A stretch of DNA of 64,000 nt from Streptomyces sp. A3M-1-3 (GTDB lineage: Bacteria > Actinomycetota > Actinomycetes > Streptomycetales > Streptomycetaceae): NCBI RefSeq assembly GCF_024213665.1, contig NZ_JANAVP010000003.1:129531-193530 (forward strand). Reading direction: 5' to 3'. The notes below the pieces were generated by a model, which searched no databases, had not been told where the DNA came from, and was given only the letters and a program-made list of their open reading frames with translations. This document shows, piece by piece, positions 47,798 to 57,519 of the stretch. The position numbers and the translations under genes are program-made. How positions within the stretch are numbered: position 1 is the stretch's first letter; each line of letters starts with the position of its first letter.

Positions 47798-48196
47798 CTA
47801 CTGGTTCTGGTTCTCGCCGCGGTAGTACTCGAAGACCCAGCCGAACAGTCCGATGAAGACGAGCGGCATCGAGAAGTACAGCAGCCACCAGCCGAAGACG
47901 ACGCCCAGGAAGGCGAACGCGCCACCGATGGCCAGCGAGAGCGGCTGCCAGCTGTGCGGGGAGAAGAATCCCAGCTCACCGGCCTCGTCCGCGACGTCGG
48001 CCTCCTTGTTGTCCTGGGCCAGAGCGTCCACTCGCCGGGCCGTGAAGGCCAGGTAGTAGCCGATCATGACGCTCAGGCCGAAGGCCAGGAAGAGCGCGGT
48101 GGTGCCGGCCGGCTCCTTCGACCACACGCCATAGACGATCGCCATGGCGAGGATGAAGATGGCGAGCCAGAGGAACATCTTGCCCTGGACCTTCAC
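47798..48196 (-). CDS. ctaF: Actinobacterial cytochrome c oxidase subunit IV
   Basis: 132 residues, four transmembrane helices ([76 protein letters not shown]). [11 protein letters not shown] is characteristic. Accessory subunit of the aa3 oxidase. GTG start overlaps the ctaD stop by four bases. Confidence 0.94.
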   Translation of the reverse strand: MKVQGKMFLWLAIFILAMAIVYGVWSKEPAGTTALFLAFGLSVMIGYYLAFTARRVDALAQDNKEADVADEAGELGFFSPHSWQPLSLAIGGAFAFLGVVFGWWLLYFSMPLVFIGLFGWVFEYYRGENQNQ

Positions 48197-49929
48197 TTGC
48201 CCTCCTCCTTGTCACCAGCGATGGCGCTGGCACCGTGACCGGCATGCTCGAGCGGGTCGAGGGCAGCGATCTCCGGGTAGTGCAGGTCGAACGCCGGGGA
48301 TTCGGAACGGATCCGCGGCAGGGTGAGGAAGTTGTGCCGCGGGGGCGGGCAGGAGGTCGCCCACTCGAGCGAACGGCCATAACCCCACGGGTCGTCGACC
48401 TCGATCTTCTTGCCGTACTTCGCCGTCTTCCAGACGTTGTACATGAAGGGCAGGACCGACATGCCCAGCAGGAACGAGCTGATCGTGGAGATGGTGTTCA
48501 GCGCGGTGAAGCCGTCGGCCGCGAGGTAGTCCGCGTACCGGCGCGGCATGCCCTCGGCGCCCAGCCAGTGCTGCACCAGGAACGTCCCGTGGAAGCCGAT
48601 GAACAGCGTCCAGAAGGTGATCTTGCCCAGGCGCTCGTCGAGCATCTTGCCGGTGAACTTCGGCCACCAGAAGTGGAAGCCCGCGAACATCGCGAACACG
48701 ACGGTGCCGAAGACCACGTAGTGGAAGTGCGCCACCACGAAGTACGAGTCCGACACGTGGAAGTCCATCGGGGGCGAGGCCAGGATGACGCCGGTCAGCC
48801 CACCGAAGGCGAAGGTGACCAGGAAGCCGACCGTCCACAGCATCGGTGTCTCGAAGGACAACGACCCCTTCCACATGGTGCCGATCCAGTTGAAGAACTT
48901 CACACCGGTCGGTACCGCGATCAGGAAGGTCATGAAGGAGAAGAACGGCAGCAGCACACCACCGGTGACGTACATGTGATGCGCCCACACCGTCACCGAC
49001 AGGCCCGCGATCGCGATCGTCGCGCCGATCAGGCCGATGTAACCGAACATCGGCTTACGGGAGAAGACCGGAATGATCTCGGAGACGATGCCGAAGAACG
49101 GCAGCGCGATGATGTACACCTCTGGATGGCCGAAGAACCAGAACAGGTGCTGCCACAGCAACGCGCCGCCATTGCCGGCGTCGAAGATGTGCGACCCGAA
49201 CTTGCGGTCCGACTCCAGCGCGAGGAGCGCGGCGGCCAGCACCGGGAACGCGAGCAGGACCAGCACACCGGTCAGCAGCACGTTCCAGCAGAAGATCGGC
49301 ATCCGGAACATCGTCATGCCGGGGGCGCGCATGCAGATGATCGTGGTGATGAAGTTGACCGAGCCGAGGATCGTGCCGAAGCCGGAGAAGGCCAGACCCA
49401 TGATCCACATGTCGGCACCGACGCCCGGCGAGCGGACCGCGTCCGACAGCGGGGAGTAGGCGAACCAGCCGAAGTCGGCCGCACCCTGCGGGGTGAGGAA
49501 GCCGGCCACCGCGATGAGCGAGCCGAAGAGGTACAGCCAGTACGCGAACATGTTCAGCCGCGGGAACGCCACGTCGGGCGCGCCGATCTGCAGCGGCATG
49601 ATCCAGTTCGCGAATCCGGCGAACAGCGGCGTCGCGAACATCAGCAGCATGATCGTGCCGTGCATCGTGAACGCCTGGTTGAACTGCTCGTTCGACATGA
49701 TCTGCGTGCCGGGACGGGCCAGTTCGGCGCGCATGACCAGAGCCATGACGCCGCCGATGCAGAAGAAGAAGAACGACGTGACCAGATAGAGCGTGCCGAT
49801 CGTCTTGTGGTCAGTGGTGGTCATCCACTTCACGACGACATTTCCCGGCTGCTTGCGCCGTACCGGCAGCTCGTCCTCGTACGAGTCGTCTGCTGCCGCG
49901 GCACCCTGAGGTTCGTTGAGGATGCTCAC
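48193..49929 (-). CDS. ctaD: Cytochrome c oxidase subunit I
   Basis: 578 residues, twelve helices. Heme a and a3/CuB ligands: [12 protein letters not shown] (His), [15 protein letters not shown] (His plus Tyr cross-link), [10 protein letters not shown] (two His) and [11 protein letters not shown] (two His). Reduces oxygen and pumps protons. GTG 49929 overlaps the ctaC stop (GTGA). Confidence 0.97.
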   Translation of the reverse strand: MSILNEPQGAAAADDSYEDELPVRRKQPGNVVVKWMTTTDHKTIGTLYLVTSFFFFCIGGVMALVMRAELARPGTQIMSNEQFNQAFTMHGTIMLLMFATPLFAGFANWIMPLQIGAPDVAFPRLNMFAYWLYLFGSLIAVAGFLTPQGAADFGWFAYSPLSDAVRSPGVGADMWIMGLAFSGFGTILGSVNFITTIICMRAPGMTMFRMPIFCWNVLLTGVLVLLAFPVLAAALLALESDRKFGSHIFDAGNGGALLWQHLFWFFGHPEVYIIALPFFGIVSEIIPVFSRKPMFGYIGLIGATIAIAGLSVTVWAHHMYVTGGVLLPFFSFMTFLIAVPTGVKFFNWIGTMWKGSLSFETPMLWTVGFLVTFAFGGLTGVILASPPMDFHVSDSYFVVAHFHYVVFGTVVFAMFAGFHFWWPKFTGKMLDERLGKITFWTLFIGFHGTFLVQHWLGAEGMPRRYADYLAADGFTALNTISTISSFLLGMSVLPFMYNVWKTAKYGKKIEVDDPWGYGRSLEWATSCPPPRHNFLTLPRIRSESPAFDLHYPEIAALDPLEHAGHGASAIAGDKEEGK

Positions 49930-50885
49930 AGTTGGTTCGTCTCCGCATTCCTGGCCGGGTCCGTCTGCTTGATGCCGGCCGGGAGGAAGCCGGTCTGCCC
50001 CTTCTCGGCCAGTTCCTTCAGGTGCTGCTGGTAGCGCTCCGGAGAGACGACCTTGACGTTGAAGAGCATCCGGGAGTGGTCGACGCCGCAGAGCTCGGCG
50101 CACTTGCCCATGAAGGTGCCCTCCTGGTTGGGAGTCACCTCGAAGACGTTGGTGTGGCCCGGGATGACGTCCTGCTTGAACAGGAAGGGAACCACCCAGA
50201 AGGAGTGGATGACGTCATTGGACGAGAGGATGAAGCGCACCTTCTCGCCCTTGGGCAGCCACAGCGTCGGACCCGGGTTGCCGTTCTGCGGGTTCCGGTC
50301 GCCCGGGACACCCTTGGCGTAGACACCTTCGGCGCCGGCCGGGAAGTCCTTGGTGTACTTGTCCGGGAGGGAGGCCAGCTCCTTGGGGAGCTTCCCGGGC
50401 GTGTCGGCCTTGCCGTCCACGTCCTCGATGTAGTTGAAGCCCCAGCTCCACTGGTAGCCGACCACGTTGATGGTGTGCTGCGGCTTGTCGAGCTTCAGGA
50501 GCTTGGACTCGTCACGCGCGGTGAAGTAGAAGAGCACCGACACGATGATGAGCGGGACCACGGTGTACAGCGCCTCGATGGGCATGTTGTACCGGGTCTG
50601 CGGAGGTACCTCCACCTTGGTGCGGCTGCGCCGGTGGAAGAAGACACTCCACAGGATCAGGCCCCATACCAGCACGCCGGTGGCGAGTGCTGCCGCCCAC
50701 GAACCCTGCCACAGGGAGAGGATGATCGGCGCCTCCTCCGTGACCGGAGTGGGCATTCCGAGGCGGGGGAAGTCCTTGTATGTGCAACCGGTGGCGGTCG
50801 CCAGGACCAGGCCCGCAGTCAGCGCCTGCAGCAGCTTCCGCCGCATCGGGCGCCGCGGCGAGCGGTCGGAGCCGTAGGGACTCAC
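49926..50885 (-). CDS. ctaC: Cytochrome c oxidase subunit II (CuA, lipoprotein)
   Basis: 319 residues. Lipobox TATGC near residue 33, two helices, then the CuA domain with [13 protein letters not shown] (His) and [12 protein letters not shown] (two Cys, Glu carbonyl, His, Met). GTG 50885 ([13 protein letters not shown]) is preferred, with GGAAGG about 8 bases upstream; the open frame extends further. First gene of the ctaCDF operon. Confidence 0.96.
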   Translation of the reverse strand: MSPYGSDRSPRRPMRRKLLQALTAGLVLATATGCTYKDFPRLGMPTPVTEEAPIILSLWQGSWAAALATGVLVWGLILWSVFFHRRSRTKVEVPPQTRYNMPIEALYTVVPLIIVSVLFYFTARDESKLLKLDKPQHTINVVGYQWSWGFNYIEDVDGKADTPGKLPKELASLPDKYTKDFPAGAEGVYAKGVPGDRNPQNGNPGPTLWLPKGEKVRFILSSNDVIHSFWVVPFLFKQDVIPGHTNVFEVTPNQEGTFMGKCAELCGVDHSRMLFNVKVVSPERYQQHLKELAEKGQTGFLPAGIKQTDPARNAETNQL

Positions 50886-51076
50886 GTAGCGCCTTCCCGA
50901 GAGTCTCGCCCGCGCGGCCGGCGCGGCCGTCTCGCTTGGTCGGTCGCCGGCCCTGACCACGGGCAGGGGTTTGGATGTTTATGCGGACCAAACCCTACTG
51001 GACGCTATTTGGGGTCGCGCGGGGAGGGTGCCCAACGCGCCGCCACTGACCCCGAAGGGGTGGAATACCGGCCTCC

Positions 51077-51162
51077 GGGGGGCATCTGACGCCCCCTCCC
51101 CTGACGGTCCGCTGACCGTCCCCGCAGGCCACGGGCGCAATGGGCGCGCGCGGGGTTAGCGT
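51077..51162 (+). promoter_or_regulatory. Divergent promoter region with two hairpins and leaderless -10 (TAGCGT)
   Basis: The 283-base gap between ctaC and the desulfurase holds a GGGGGC/GCCCCC hairpin near 51078-51096 and GACGGTC-CGCT-GACCGTC at 51103-51120. TAGCGT (51157-51162) ends six bases before the GTG at 51169, implying a leaderless message. Confidence 0.45.
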
Positions 51163-51168
51163 GGCAAC

Positions 51169-52551
51169 GTGCCTTATTTTGATACCGCGTCCTCCGCTCC
51201 GCTGCATCCGGTCGCCCGGCAGGCCCTGCAGGCCTCGCTCGACGAGGGGTGGGCCGACCCCGCCCGCCTCTATCGCGAGGGGCGGCGGGCCAGGATGCTG
51301 CTGGACGCGGCGCGCGAGGCCGCCGCGGAGGCGGTGGGGTGCCGGCCCGACGAGCTGGTGTTCACGTCCTCCGGTACGCGCGCCGTACATACGGCAGTCG
51401 CGGGCGCCCTGGCCGGACGCCGTCGGGTGGGCGGCCATCTGGTCGTATCGGCCGTGGAGCACTCCTCCGTACTCCATGCGGCCGCCACGCACGAGGCGGC
51501 GGGCGGGACGCTGACCGAGGTGCAGGTGGACCGGGGCGGATCGGTGGCGCCCGAGGCGTACGCGGCGGCCCTGCGCGCGGACACCGCGCTGGCGTGCCTG
51601 CAGTCCGCCAACCACGAGGTGGGCACCGAGCAGCCGGTCGCCGCCGTGGCCGAAGCGTGCCGGGCCGCCGGGGTGCCGTTGCTGGTGGACGCGGCCCAGT
51701 CGCTGGCCTGGGGGCCGGTGGAGGGTGACTGGTCGCTGCTCGCCGCGAGTGCGCACAAATGGGGCGGACCGGCCGGCGTCGGGCTGCTGGCCGTACGCAA
51801 GGGAGTGCGGTTCGCACCGCAAGACCCGGCCGATGAACGGGAGTCGGGGCGGGCGGCCGGCTTCGAGAACATCCCGGCGGTGGTGGCGGCGGCCGCCTCG
51901 CTGCGTGCTGTACGAGCCGAAGCCGCGGCGGAGGCGGGGCGGCTGCGCGAGCTGGTGGACCGGATCCGGGAGCGGGTGCCGGCGCTGGTGCCGGACGTCG
52001 AGGTGGTGGGCGATCCGGTGCGGCGGCTGCCGCACCTGGTCACCTTCTCCTGTCTCTATGTCGACGGGGAGACCCTGCTGCACGAGCTGGACCGGGCGGG
52101 CTTCTCGGTTTCCTCCGGCTCGTCGTGCACCAGCAGCACGCTGGTGCCGAGCCATGTGCTGCGGGCCATGGGTGTGCTCTCGGAGGGCAATGTCCGGGTC
52201 TCGCTGCCGCTCGGGACGACCGGCGAGGAGGTCGACCGCTTTCTGGAGGTGCTGCCGGGCGCGGTGGCCGGGGTCCGCGAGCGGCTGGGCGCACCCACCG
52301 GCCCCGCGCCCTCGGTACGTACCGAGGACTCGCTCGTCGTGGACGCGCTCGGCCGGCGGTGCCCGGTCCCGGTGATCGAACTGGCCAAGGTCATCGGCGA
52401 CGTGCCGGTCGGCGGGACGGTGTCGGTCCTGTCGGACGACGAGGCGGCGCGGCTCGACATTCCGGCGTGGTGCGAGATGACCGGTCAGGAGTACGTGGGC
52501 GAGCAGCCGGCGGACCGCGGTTCTGCCTATGTGGTCCGCCGCCGCTCGTAA
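51169..52551 (+). CDS. Cysteine desulfurase fused to a TusA/SirA domain
   Basis: 460 residues. Residues 1-375 are a NifS/IscS-type class V enzyme: YFDTASSAPLHPVAR, FTSSGTRAVHTAVAGAL, VVSAVEHSSVLHAA, LLVDAAQSLAWGPV, SAHKWGGPAGVGLL (PLP lysine) and SSGSSCTSSTLVPSHVLRAMG (persulfide cysteine). Residues from about 385 are a TusA domain (VVDALGRRCPVPVIELAKVIG) whose CPxP cysteine can accept the persulfide. The fusion would pass sulfur within one chain. GTG 51169 lacks a Shine-Dalgarno but has a -10 box in leaderless position. Confidence 0.92.
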   Translation: MPYFDTASSAPLHPVARQALQASLDEGWADPARLYREGRRARMLLDAAREAAAEAVGCRPDELVFTSSGTRAVHTAVAGALAGRRRVGGHLVVSAVEHSSVLHAAATHEAAGGTLTEVQVDRGGSVAPEAYAAALRADTALACLQSANHEVGTEQPVAAVAEACRAAGVPLLVDAAQSLAWGPVEGDWSLLAASAHKWGGPAGVGLLAVRKGVRFAPQDPADERESGRAAGFENIPAVVAAAASLRAVRAEAAAEAGRLRELVDRIRERVPALVPDVEVVGDPVRRLPHLVTFSCLYVDGETLLHELDRAGFSVSSGSSCTSSTLVPSHVLRAMGVLSEGNVRVSLPLGTTGEEVDRFLEVLPGAVAGVRERLGAPTGPAPSVRTEDSLVVDALGRRCPVPVIELAKVIGDVPVGGTVSVLSDDEAARLDIPAWCEMTGQEYVGEQPADRGSAYVVRRRS

Positions 52552-52573
52552 CCCGTACGCGACCGGTACGGGC

Positions 52574-53548
52574 TCAGGCCAGGTGGGCCCGTACCTCGGT
52601 GGCCGAGTCGTGGCCGTACGCCTTGGTGAAGCGGTCCATGAAGTGGGCGCGGCGCAGGGTGTACTCCTGGGTGCCCAGCGTTTCGATCACCAGGGTCGCG
52701 AGCATGCATCCGACCTGGGCGGCGCGCTCCAGGCCGACGCCCCAGGAGAGGCCGGACAGGAAGCCCGCGCGGAACGCGTCGCCGACGCCGGTCGGGTCGA
52801 CCTTCGCGTCCTCCTCGGGGCAGCCCACGACGATGGGCTCCTCGCCGACGCGCTCGATGCGCACACCCCGCGAGCCGAGCGTGGTGACCCGGTGGCCGAC
52901 GCGGGCCAGGATCTCCTCGTCGGTCCAGCCGGTCTTGGACTCGATGAGCCCCTTCTCGTACTCGTTGGAGAAGAGGTACGTCGCGCCGTCCAGCAGGGTG
53001 CGGATCTCGTCACCGTTCATCCGGGCGATCTGCTGGGAGAAGTCCGCGGCGAAGGGGATCACGCGGGTACGGCACTCCTCCGTGTGGCGGAGCATCGCCT
53101 CCGGGTCGTCCGCGCCGATCAGTACCAGGTCGAGGCCGCCGACCCGGTCGGCGACCGACTGGAGCTCGATCTGCCGGGCCTCGCTCATCGCGCCGGTGTA
53201 GAAGGAGCCGATCTGGTTGTGGTCGGCGTCCGTCGTGCACACGAAGCGGGCGGTGTGCAGCACCTCGGAGATGCGGACCGAGGCGGTGTCGACGCCGTGC
53301 CGGTCGAGCCACGCGCGGTACTCGTCGAAGTCGGAGCCCGCGGCGCCGACCAGGATCGGCCGGGTGCCGAGCTGCCCCATGCCGAAGCAGATGTTGGCGC
53401 CGACGCCGCCCCTGCGTACGTCGAGGTTGTCGACGAGGAAGGAGAGGGAGACCGTGTGCAGCTGGTCCGCGACCAGCTGGTCGGCGAAGCGGCCGGGGAA
53501 GGTCATGAGGTGGTCGGTGGCGATGGAGCCGGTGACTGCGATTCGCAC
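52574..53548 (-). CDS. PfkB-family carbohydrate/nucleoside kinase (adenosine kinase-like)
   Basis: 324 residues: IAVTGSIATDHLMTFPGRF start, RRGGVGANICFGMGQLG (substrate glycine loop), FSNEYEKGLIESKTGW, TLGSRGVRI and the anion hole VDPTGVGDAFRAGFLSG with the catalytic Asp. GTG 53548 follows AGGAG at 9 bases. Resembles actinobacterial adenosine kinases more than ribokinase. Convergent with the desulfurase gene. Confidence 0.9.
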   Translation of the reverse strand: MRIAVTGSIATDHLMTFPGRFADQLVADQLHTVSLSFLVDNLDVRRGGVGANICFGMGQLGTRPILVGAAGSDFDEYRAWLDRHGVDTASVRISEVLHTARFVCTTDADHNQIGSFYTGAMSEARQIELQSVADRVGGLDLVLIGADDPEAMLRHTEECRTRVIPFAADFSQQIARMNGDEIRTLLDGATYLFSNEYEKGLIESKTGWTDEEILARVGHRVTTLGSRGVRIERVGEEPIVVGCPEEDAKVDPTGVGDAFRAGFLSGLSWGVGLERAAQVGCMLATLVIETLGTQEYTLRRAHFMDRFTKAYGHDSATEVRAHLA

Positions 53549-53724
53549 GGCGAAGCGCTCCTGTGGCGTCGAGGGGAGGTGACAGTTCACGCTACCGGGT
53601 CCGGGGCCCCGCGCCGACCTGGCAAAACTACCCGATAGTAGGTCTTTTTCGTGACGACCGTCGTGCATACGGTGCCTGTATACGGGGTCCGCGAGCGGAT
53701 CTCCGAGATACGGGAGCAGCCCGC

Positions 53725-53925
53725 ATGCCGAAGTACATCGTCACGGACCCCGCCCCTGAGTTCAGCCTGGCCCAACTGCGCGGCGACTGCGCCCGTATGG
53801 CACCGCACTGGGCGGTCCCGGCCGAGCCCGCGCCCGCACCGGTGCGGCCGTCGCAGATCCACGGGATCACCGTGCCGCCGGCGTCCGCCCGGCTGCTCGA
53901 CTCCATGTCGGAGTACGGGGACTGA
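53725..53925 (+). CDS. Small conserved-looking hypothetical protein
   Basis: 66 residues, MPKYIVTDPAPEFSLAQLRGD with a Pro-rich middle and SARLLDSMSEYGD end. ATG 53725 follows GGGAG at about 9 bases. No signal peptide, helices or known motif. Coding bias looks real. Function unknown. Confidence 0.6.
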   Translation: MPKYIVTDPAPEFSLAQLRGDCARMAPHWAVPAEPAPAPVRPSQIHGITVPPASARLLDSMSEYGD

Positions 53926-53979
53926 TCCGCCGGGGGGGGACTGACCGGCCGGACGGGGGACTGACCCGCCGGACGGGAA
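53919..53979. repeat. Three imperfect ~20-bp tandem units
   Basis: GGACTGACCGGCCGGACGGG and two variants follow one another. The first contains the stop codon of the 66-residue protein. It fills the start of the 108-base gap before the next gene. Confidence 0.75.
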
Positions 53980-54033
53980 CCGCTCGCTCCCCCGTTCCGT
54001 CTCAGCCGTGTCCCCTGTCGAAGGAGTAACACG

Positions 54034-55518
54034 GTGAGCAGCGAGCGGTCCGACACACCCACCGACGGTCCCCGCCGACGGCGTTCTCCGTTTGCCGTCG
54101 CCTCGGTCGCGGCAGCCGTGCTGCTGGCCGGCGGCGGTGGCGCGTACTTCGCCTCGACCGCGGCCGGCAACGGCGGCGATGACGGCAGGAACGGCGCGCC
54201 CGGCGCGGCAGGCAACCCGCCTCCGCTCGCCCTCGGCGGTCATACGGACGGCTCGGGGAAGGGCGACATCGCTCCGGGCGAGCCCGACCCGAACGGCGTC
54301 GTCTACCGCGCCGAGGGCAAGCTGCCGGACGGGCCCGCCTCGGCATCGGTCTACCGCACCAAGGGCGAGGTCACGGCGGCGGAGGTGACCCGGCTCGCGG
54401 CCGCGCTCGGGGTGACGGGCAAGCCGCGCCTGGAGGGCGACGTCTGGAAGGCCGGCGTGGTCAGGGACTCGTCGGGGCCGGTGCTCCAGGTGAACCGGCA
54501 GGCGCCCGGAACGTGGACGTTCCTGAAGTACGCGGCGGGCGGCAGCGACAACTGTGTGACGGGGAAGGACACCTGCGGCGCGACGACGGTCCCGCCGGGC
54601 GACGCGGGTTCGGCGGTGAGCGAGAAGGCCGCGAAGGCGGCTGCCGCTCCGGTGCTGAAGGCAGTGGGCCAGGACGACGCCAAGCTGGACGCACGGCAGC
54701 TGATGGGCGCGGTGCGCGTGGTCAACGCCAGTCCGGTCGTCGGCGGGCTGCCGACGTACGGCTGGACGACCGGGGTGCAGATCGGCCCGGACGGCCAGGT
54801 GGTGGGCGGCAGCGGACAGCTGGAGACGCCCGTGAAGGGTGACACGTACCCGGTGGTTGACGCGGACGAGGCGCTGGACCGGCTGAACAAGGCCGGCGAG
54901 GGCGCGGGGCCGATCGGGATCGGCGGCTGCGCGACGCCCGTACCGCTGGACGAGCCGACGCCGCAGGGTGAGATCGCCGCTCCGTGCGAACCCTCGGGCG
55001 GTGCCGGCAAGCCGGAGACGGTGATCGTCGAGAAGGCGGTCTTCGGGCTCGCGGCGCAGCTGGTCGACGGGCAGCAGGCGCTCGTACCGTCGTGGCTCTT
55101 CGAGGTCCGGGGCAACAACGGCGCGGCGGAGTTCACCATCACCCATCCCGCCGTGGACCCGAAGTACCTCACAAGCCCCACTGCGGACCCGCCGGCCACC
55201 ACGCTGCCGGCCCCGGCGCCGGAGGACTCGACGCCCCCGCCGGTGACGCGCAGCTCGCCCATCGAGTCGTACAGCGTCGACGGCCGGACTCTGACCCTGA
55301 CCTTCTGGGGATCGGTGTGCAGCGACTACTCGGCGCAGGCCACCGAGAGCGCCTCGGCAGTGACCGTGAAGATCCTGGAAGCGGAGAAGGGCAAGGACCG
55401 GGTCTGCATCATGCTGGCCAAGGAGCTGACCGAGACGGTGACCCTGGACAAGCCGCTGGGCGACCGGAAGGTCGTGAACGGGGCGACCGGGGAGCCGGTG
55501 CCGCCGACGCGGAAGTAG
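54034..55518 (+). CDS. Large membrane-anchored extracytoplasmic protein
   Basis: 494 residues. An N-terminal anchor follows a basic stretch (GPRRRRSPFAVASVAAAVLLAGGGGAYFAS). The external part is Gly/Pro-rich at first, then more structured, with cysteines at DNCVTGKDTCGA, GGCATPVP and CEPSGG, and SVCSDYSAQ/VCIMLAK near the end. The segment with PPATTLPAPAPEDSTPPP is a linker. GTG 54034 follows GAAGGAG. Conserved-looking Streptomyces protein next to erpA and nadA; function unknown to me. Confidence 0.85.
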   Translation: MSSERSDTPTDGPRRRRSPFAVASVAAAVLLAGGGGAYFASTAAGNGGDDGRNGAPGAAGNPPPLALGGHTDGSGKGDIAPGEPDPNGVVYRAEGKLPDGPASASVYRTKGEVTAAEVTRLAAALGVTGKPRLEGDVWKAGVVRDSSGPVLQVNRQAPGTWTFLKYAAGGSDNCVTGKDTCGATTVPPGDAGSAVSEKAAKAAAAPVLKAVGQDDAKLDARQLMGAVRVVNASPVVGGLPTYGWTTGVQIGPDGQVVGGSGQLETPVKGDTYPVVDADEALDRLNKAGEGAGPIGIGGCATPVPLDEPTPQGEIAAPCEPSGGAGKPETVIVEKAVFGLAAQLVDGQQALVPSWLFEVRGNNGAAEFTITHPAVDPKYLTSPTADPPATTLPAPAPEDSTPPPVTRSSPIESYSVDGRTLTLTFWGSVCSDYSAQATESASAVTVKILEAEKGKDRVCIMLAKELTETVTLDKPLGDRKVVNGATGEPVPPTRK

Positions 55519-55569
55519 CGCGCGGCGCCTGGCTGTAGGTGCGTACGTGGAGGTGCGTCCGTACGACTG

Positions 55570-55602
55570 AGGCGGCGCTCCCAGTAACCGGGGGCGCCGC
55601 CT
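55570..55602. terminator. Bidirectional terminator
   Basis: AGGCGGCGC (55570-55578) pairs with GCGCCGCCT (55594-55602), extendable by CCC/GGG. It lies between the convergent anchored-protein and erpA genes. Confidence 0.85.
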
Positions 55603-55627
55603 CTGTCTGTTGCTCGGACGAGTCGAC

Positions 55628-55984
55628 TCAGCTGAACGAGTCGCCGCAGGCGCAGGAGCCCGTGGCGTTCGGGTTGTCGATGGTGAAGCCCTGCTTCTCG
55701 ATGGTGTCGACGAAGTCGATGGAGGCGCCGCCGAGGTAGGGCGCGCTCATGCGGTCGGTGACGACCTGCACACCGTCGAAGTCCTTCACGACATCGCCGT
55801 CGAGCGAGCGCTCGTCGAAGAAGAGCTGGTAACGCAGACCGGAGCAGCCACCGGGCTGAACGGCGACGCGCAGCGCCAGGTCTTCGCGGCCTTCCTGGTC
55901 CAGCAGGGCCTTGACCTTGGCCGCGGCGGCGTCGGACAGGAGGATGCCGTCGCTCACAGTGGTCTTCTCGTCCTGAACGGACAT
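55628..55984 (-). CDS. erpA: A-type iron-sulfur carrier protein
   Basis: 118 residues of the HesB/IscA family. Cluster ligands are the cysteine in PGGCSGLRYQLFFDE and the pair in GSCACGDSFS. It delivers Fe-S clusters to apoenzymes, and NadA encoded divergently is a known type of target. ATG 55984 follows GGGAG at 8 bases. Confidence 0.95.
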   Translation of the reverse strand: MSVQDEKTTVSDGILLSDAAAAKVKALLDQEGREDLALRVAVQPGGCSGLRYQLFFDERSLDGDVVKDFDGVQVVTDRMSAPYLGGASIDFVDTIEKQGFTIDNPNATGSCACGDSFS

Positions 55985-56112
55985 CTGCTTCACTCCCGGG
56001 TTGTTCGGACTGCTTGCCGTCGGCTGCAACCGACGGGGCCGCGGATTCATTCCGGGCCTAGCGCTTGGTTTTCCGTTCTTCATGCTCGCACACCTGACTG
56101 GCAGGGGGAATG

Positions 56113-56182
56113 CGTCACATCGACACTATGGACATCGTCAAACTGACATGAAGCGGTTATGATAGATAACGTCAAATAGACG
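56113..56182 (+). promoter_or_regulatory. Three CGTCA...GAC copies in the nadA promoter region
   Basis: CGTCACATCGAC (56113-56124), CGTCAAACTGAC (56136-56147) and CGTCAAATAGAC (56170-56181) share CGTCA-N4-GAC and are partly palindromic. TATGAT at 56159-56164 could be the -10, with the copies flanking it. This looks like an operator set for a regulator I cannot name. Confidence 0.5.
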
Positions 56183-56219
56183 AGAAGGTCCCGCTGCAGA
56201 TGAAGAAGGGGTGCGTGTC

Positions 56220-57401
56220 GTGACCACCGCCCAAACCCGCCCGGAGCTCGACGTCCAGCCGACGCCACTCGCCCTGCTGCTGCTCGGCCGTGAGGCCGAC
56301 CCCAGGAGCGAGCGCGGTGTGGAGTGTCCCGGCGACCTGCCCTCGCCGTCCGACCCGGACCTGGTGGAACGCGCCCGCGCCGCCAAGGAGAAGCTCGGGG
56401 ACAAGGTCTTCGTCCTCGGCCACCACTACCAGCGTGACGAGGTCATCCAGTTCGCCGACGTCACCGGTGACTCCTTCAAGCTGGCCAAGGACGCGGCCGC
56501 CAAGCCGGAGGCCGAGTACATCGTCTTCTGCGGTGTGCACTTCATGGCGGAGTCCGCGGACATCCTGACATCCGATGACCAGAAGGTCGTCCTGCCGGAC
56601 CTGGCCGCCGGGTGCTCGATGGCCGACATGGCCACCGCCGAGCAGGTCGCGGAGTGCTGGGACGTGCTGACCGAGGCAGGGGTGGCCGAGGCCACCGTGC
56701 CCGTCTCGTACATGAACTCCTCCGCCGACATCAAGGCGTTCACCGGCAAGCACGGCGGCACGATCTGCACCTCGTCGAACGCCAAGCGGGCGCTGGACTG
56801 GGCCTTCGAGCAGGGCGAGAAGGTGCTGTTCCTGCCGGACCAGCACCTGGGCCGCAACACCGCGGTGCGGGACATGGGCATGTCGCTGGACGACTGCGTC
56901 CTGTACAACCCGCACAAGCCGAACGGCGGCCTGACCGTCGAGCAGCTGCGCGACGCGAAGATGATCCTGTGGCGCGGGCACTGCTCGGTGCACGGCCGCT
57001 TCTCGCTGGACTCGGTCAACGACGTACGGAAGCGGATCCCGGACGTCAACGTCCTGGTCCACCCCGAGTGCAAGCACGAGGTCGTGCGGGCGGCGGACTT
57101 CGTCGGCTCCACGGAGTACATCATCAAGACGCTGGAGGCGGCTCCGGCCGGCTCGAAGTGGGCGATCGGCACGGAGCTGAACCTGGTGCGGCGGGTGGCG
57201 GCCGCCCATCCCGACAAGGAGGTCGTCTTCCTCGACAAGACGGTCTGCTTCTGCTCGACGATGAACCGGATCGACCTGCCGCACCTGGTGTGGGCGCTGG
57301 AATCGCTGGCCGAGGGGAACCTGGTCAACCAGATCCAGGTCGACACGGAAACCGAGAGCTTCGCGAAGCTGGCCCTGGAACGGATGCTGGCGCTGCCGTA
57401 A
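56220..57401 (+). CDS. nadA: Quinolinate synthase A
   Basis: Condenses iminoaspartate with dihydroxyacetone phosphate to quinolinate in NAD synthesis, using a [4Fe-4S] cluster. 393 residues: VLGHHYQRDEVIQFADVTGDS, FCGVHFMAESADIL (Cys ligand), LPDLAAGCSMADM, LFLPDQHLGRN, WRGHCSVHGRFS, VHPECKHEVV (Cys), STEYIIK and KTVCFCSTMNRIDLPHL (third Cys). GTG 56220 (MTTAQTRPEL) is preferred over 56211 since AAGGGG is then 8 bases away. No nadB or nadC lies beside it. Confidence 0.95.
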   Translation: MTTAQTRPELDVQPTPLALLLLGREADPRSERGVECPGDLPSPSDPDLVERARAAKEKLGDKVFVLGHHYQRDEVIQFADVTGDSFKLAKDAAAKPEAEYIVFCGVHFMAESADILTSDDQKVVLPDLAAGCSMADMATAEQVAECWDVLTEAGVAEATVPVSYMNSSADIKAFTGKHGGTICTSSNAKRALDWAFEQGEKVLFLPDQHLGRNTAVRDMGMSLDDCVLYNPHKPNGGLTVEQLRDAKMILWRGHCSVHGRFSLDSVNDVRKRIPDVNVLVHPECKHEVVRAADFVGSTEYIIKTLEAAPAGSKWAIGTELNLVRRVAAAHPDKEVVFLDKTVCFCSTMNRIDLPHLVWALESLAEGNLVNQIQVDTETESFAKLALERMLALP

Positions 57402-57425
57402 CGCTTCTTCGCTCGGTTTACGCGA

Positions 57426-57465
57426 AAGGGGCGCCCCTCATGCTCCTCTTGGAGGGGCGCCCCTT
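57426..57465 (+). terminator. nadA terminator
   Basis: Fourteen-base perfect arms (57426-57439 and 57452-57465) around a 12-base loop, 25 bases after the nadA stop. Confidence 0.88.
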
Positions 57466-57519
57466 CGTCATGCGGCGGGTCGGACCGGCGTGGTCAGACC
57501 TTGGCCAGGTCCGGCTTGG

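Noticed and set aside
48235..50034. 599-codon plus-strand open frame over ctaD
   Set aside because: Antisense shadow of ctaD.
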